Assembly: GCA_002371785.1 (NCBI GenBank) | Contig: DFGU01000051.1 | Span: forward strand, 1,849 to 8,444 | Origin: Bacteroidales bacterium UBA3742 | GTDB taxonomy: Bacteria; Bacteroidota; Bacteroidia; Bacteroidales; Paludibacteraceae | Length of the DNA stretch: 6,596 nt | Reading direction: 5' to 3' | Part shown: one piece after another, positions 5,483 to 6,596 of the stretch | Numbering within the stretch: position 1 is the first letter of the stretch | How the letters are laid out: each line of letters opens with the position of its first letter | Notes under the pieces: model-generated | Seen by the model: the letters and a program-made list of their open reading frames with translations, nothing else | What the model was told of the DNA's origin: nothing | The model's database searches: none | Made by a program: the position numbers and the translations under genes

Positions 5483-6596
5483 ATGGGTGGAGCAAAAAAC
5501 TGTCCGGAAACCCCGAGACAAAAAATGATAGGTATGATGTACCTCGTGCTCACTGCCATGTTGGCATTGAACGTGAGTACGGATATCTTGAACGGTTTTA
5601 CCGTGGTGGACAATAGTCTTCATTCCTCTATCGATGGTAACAACAACCGAAACGGCAATTTCTACTACCGTTTTTGGAAAGCAAGCAAACGAGAGGAAGT
5701 GAAGGTTGGTCCCTGGTACAAGAAATCGCAAGAACTGAAAAATAAAGCTGACGAGGCATACAATTTCGTACAGAACTTCAAGGAGCAAATTGTACGCTAT
5801 GCTGACGGCGACGGCGCTGTGGACAAACGTATTGCGCAAAACAAGGACGTTGAAGGTTACGACCCGACACGCTTCGTAGAGAGCAAGGATAACCGTGATG
5901 CCGCACCGCGTTATGCCATCGACGAGGGGCATGGTGCCGAACTCAAGCAGGTGCTTTCCAAATACCTGGAGTATCTGCAACAATTGACGGATACCGGTGA
6001 GTATGGTCAGCAACGTCGTGACGAGCTGAAGATGATCTTCAACACCGACGACGTCTATATGGAAACTGAGAAGCGCGAGATGCCCTGGGAAGTAGCTATG
6101 TTCTACGACATGCCTGCTGCAGCAGCTACTACCTTGCTCTCCAAGATTCAGAACGATATCCGTGCTACGGAGGGTCAGATGATTCAGTACCTCTATGACC
6201 GTACAGATGCCAACGACATTACGGTGAACCGTATGTCGGCATATGTCATCCCGAGATCCGAAAGCGTACCGGTAGGCGGACGCTACGAGGCACAGCTGCT
6301 GCTGGCCGGTATTGATACCCTGCAGCAACCGGAGTACTACGTGAATGGCCAGAAGATCGGCAATGACGGTCTGTACAGCTTCACGGCATCCGGCGTAGGC
6401 GAGCACAGCTTCTCCGGTGTGATCAAATATCGTAACAATGCCGGTGAGCCTGTTGAGGCACACTTCTCGCAACGCTATGTCGTGGTAGAAGGTGACCAGA
6501 TAGAGGTTAAGATGCCGGAAAAGCAGGATAAGTTGACCCCGAATGTGGCAATTACTAACCGCGATTTGGCCGTTGTATATAAGGGATATCCTCATA
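5483..6596 (+). CDS. porM: T9SS motor periplasmic shaft protein PorM/GldM, 3' truncated by window end
   Basis: An open frame of 371 codons continues past the right edge, out of about 510-530 expected. The N-terminus has a short cytoplasmic tail with TPRQKMI, where R12 corresponds to the conserved Arg of GldM thought to pair with the PorL glutamate. One transmembrane helix follows (about 16-35, GMMYLVLTAMLALNVS). The periplasmic part starts with a helical domain ending in the family block PWEVAMFYDMPAAAATTLL followed by KIQNDIRATEGQ. After that come beta-rich domains: D2 from about residue 245, and the beginning of D3 at the edge (VAITNRDLAVVYKG). PorM dimers form the shaft that links the PorL motor to the PorK/PorN ring. 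ATG 5483 is chosen because it gives the conserved start MGGAKN. The gene is intact as far as visible; the missing end is only the window limit. porN/gldN is expected next. Confidence 0.93.
   Translation, partial: MGGAKNCPETPRQKMIGMMYLVLTAMLALNVSTDILNGFTVVDNSLHSSIDGNNNRNGNFYYRFWKASKREEVKVGPWYKKSQELKNKADEAYNFVQNFKEQIVRYADGDGAVDKRIAQNKDVEGYDPTRFVESKDNRDAAPRYAIDEGHGAELKQVLSKYLEYLQQLTDTGEYGQQRRDELKMIFNTDDVYMETEKREMPWEVAMFYDMPAAAATTLLSKIQNDIRATEGQMIQYLYDRTDANDITVNRMSAYVIPRSESVPVGGRYEAQLLLAGIDTLQQPEYYVNGQKIGNDGLYSFTASGVGEHSFSGVIKYRNNAGEPVEAHFSQRYVVVEGDQIEVKMPEKQDKLTPNVAITNRDLAVVYKGYPH

Noticed and set aside
5381..6595. Long open frame on the minus strand opposite porM (about 404 codons)
   Set aside because: The plus-strand frame encodes a clear PorM with transmembrane helix and conserved blocks. 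The minus-strand product resembles nothing and reflects codon bias.

Overview
The window comes from a Bacteroidota genome, most likely of the order Bacteroidales. Three things point there. The gene order porP-porK-porL-porM encodes the core of the type IX secretion system (T9SS), which is restricted to this phylum, and having porP directly in front of porK resembles the Porphyromonas arrangement rather than the Flavobacterium gldKLMN arrangement. Two promoters match the phylum-specific TTTG / TAnnTTTG consensus with a 20-base spacer. Ribosome binding sites of Shine-Dalgarno type are absent, as is usual in the phylum. All genes lie on the + strand and there are no gene-free stretches above 300 bases.

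Part one (1-1515) is a two-gene unit. A promoter at 21-52 sits immediately in front of a class I SAM-dependent methyltransferase (62-913), so close that the transcript should be leaderless or nearly so. After a 41-base gap made almost wholly of an octamer repeat comes a PduO-type ATP:cob(I)alamin adenosyltransferase (955-1515). This gene carries a 63-base heptamer-periodic tract in frame.

Part two (1516-1727) is the main intergenic region. It holds a second perfect-consensus promoter (1573-1604) and a roughly 115-base structured leader with a strong terminator-like hairpin (1620-1645) and a second small hairpin close to the start codon.

Part three (1728-6596) looks like one operon running off the right edge: a small, very acidic DUF2795-type protein, porP (outer-membrane barrel-like protein), porK (outer-membrane lipoprotein with an FGE-sulfatase fold), porL (inner-membrane motor subunit with the conserved transmembrane Glu) and porM (periplasmic shaft, cut by the window end). 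In the known system PorL and PorM form the proton-driven motor, PorM spans the periplasm to the PorK/PorN ring, and PorP associates with PorK at the outer membrane. porN/gldN is expected just beyond the right edge.

The T9SS genes themselves are a known system. The least explained features are short-period tandem tracts (periods 8, 7 and 7) at or in three consecutive genes, one inside a coding sequence and one running into the porP GTG start, together with the structured leader ahead of the DUF2795-por operon. I see no evidence for a wholly new system in this window.
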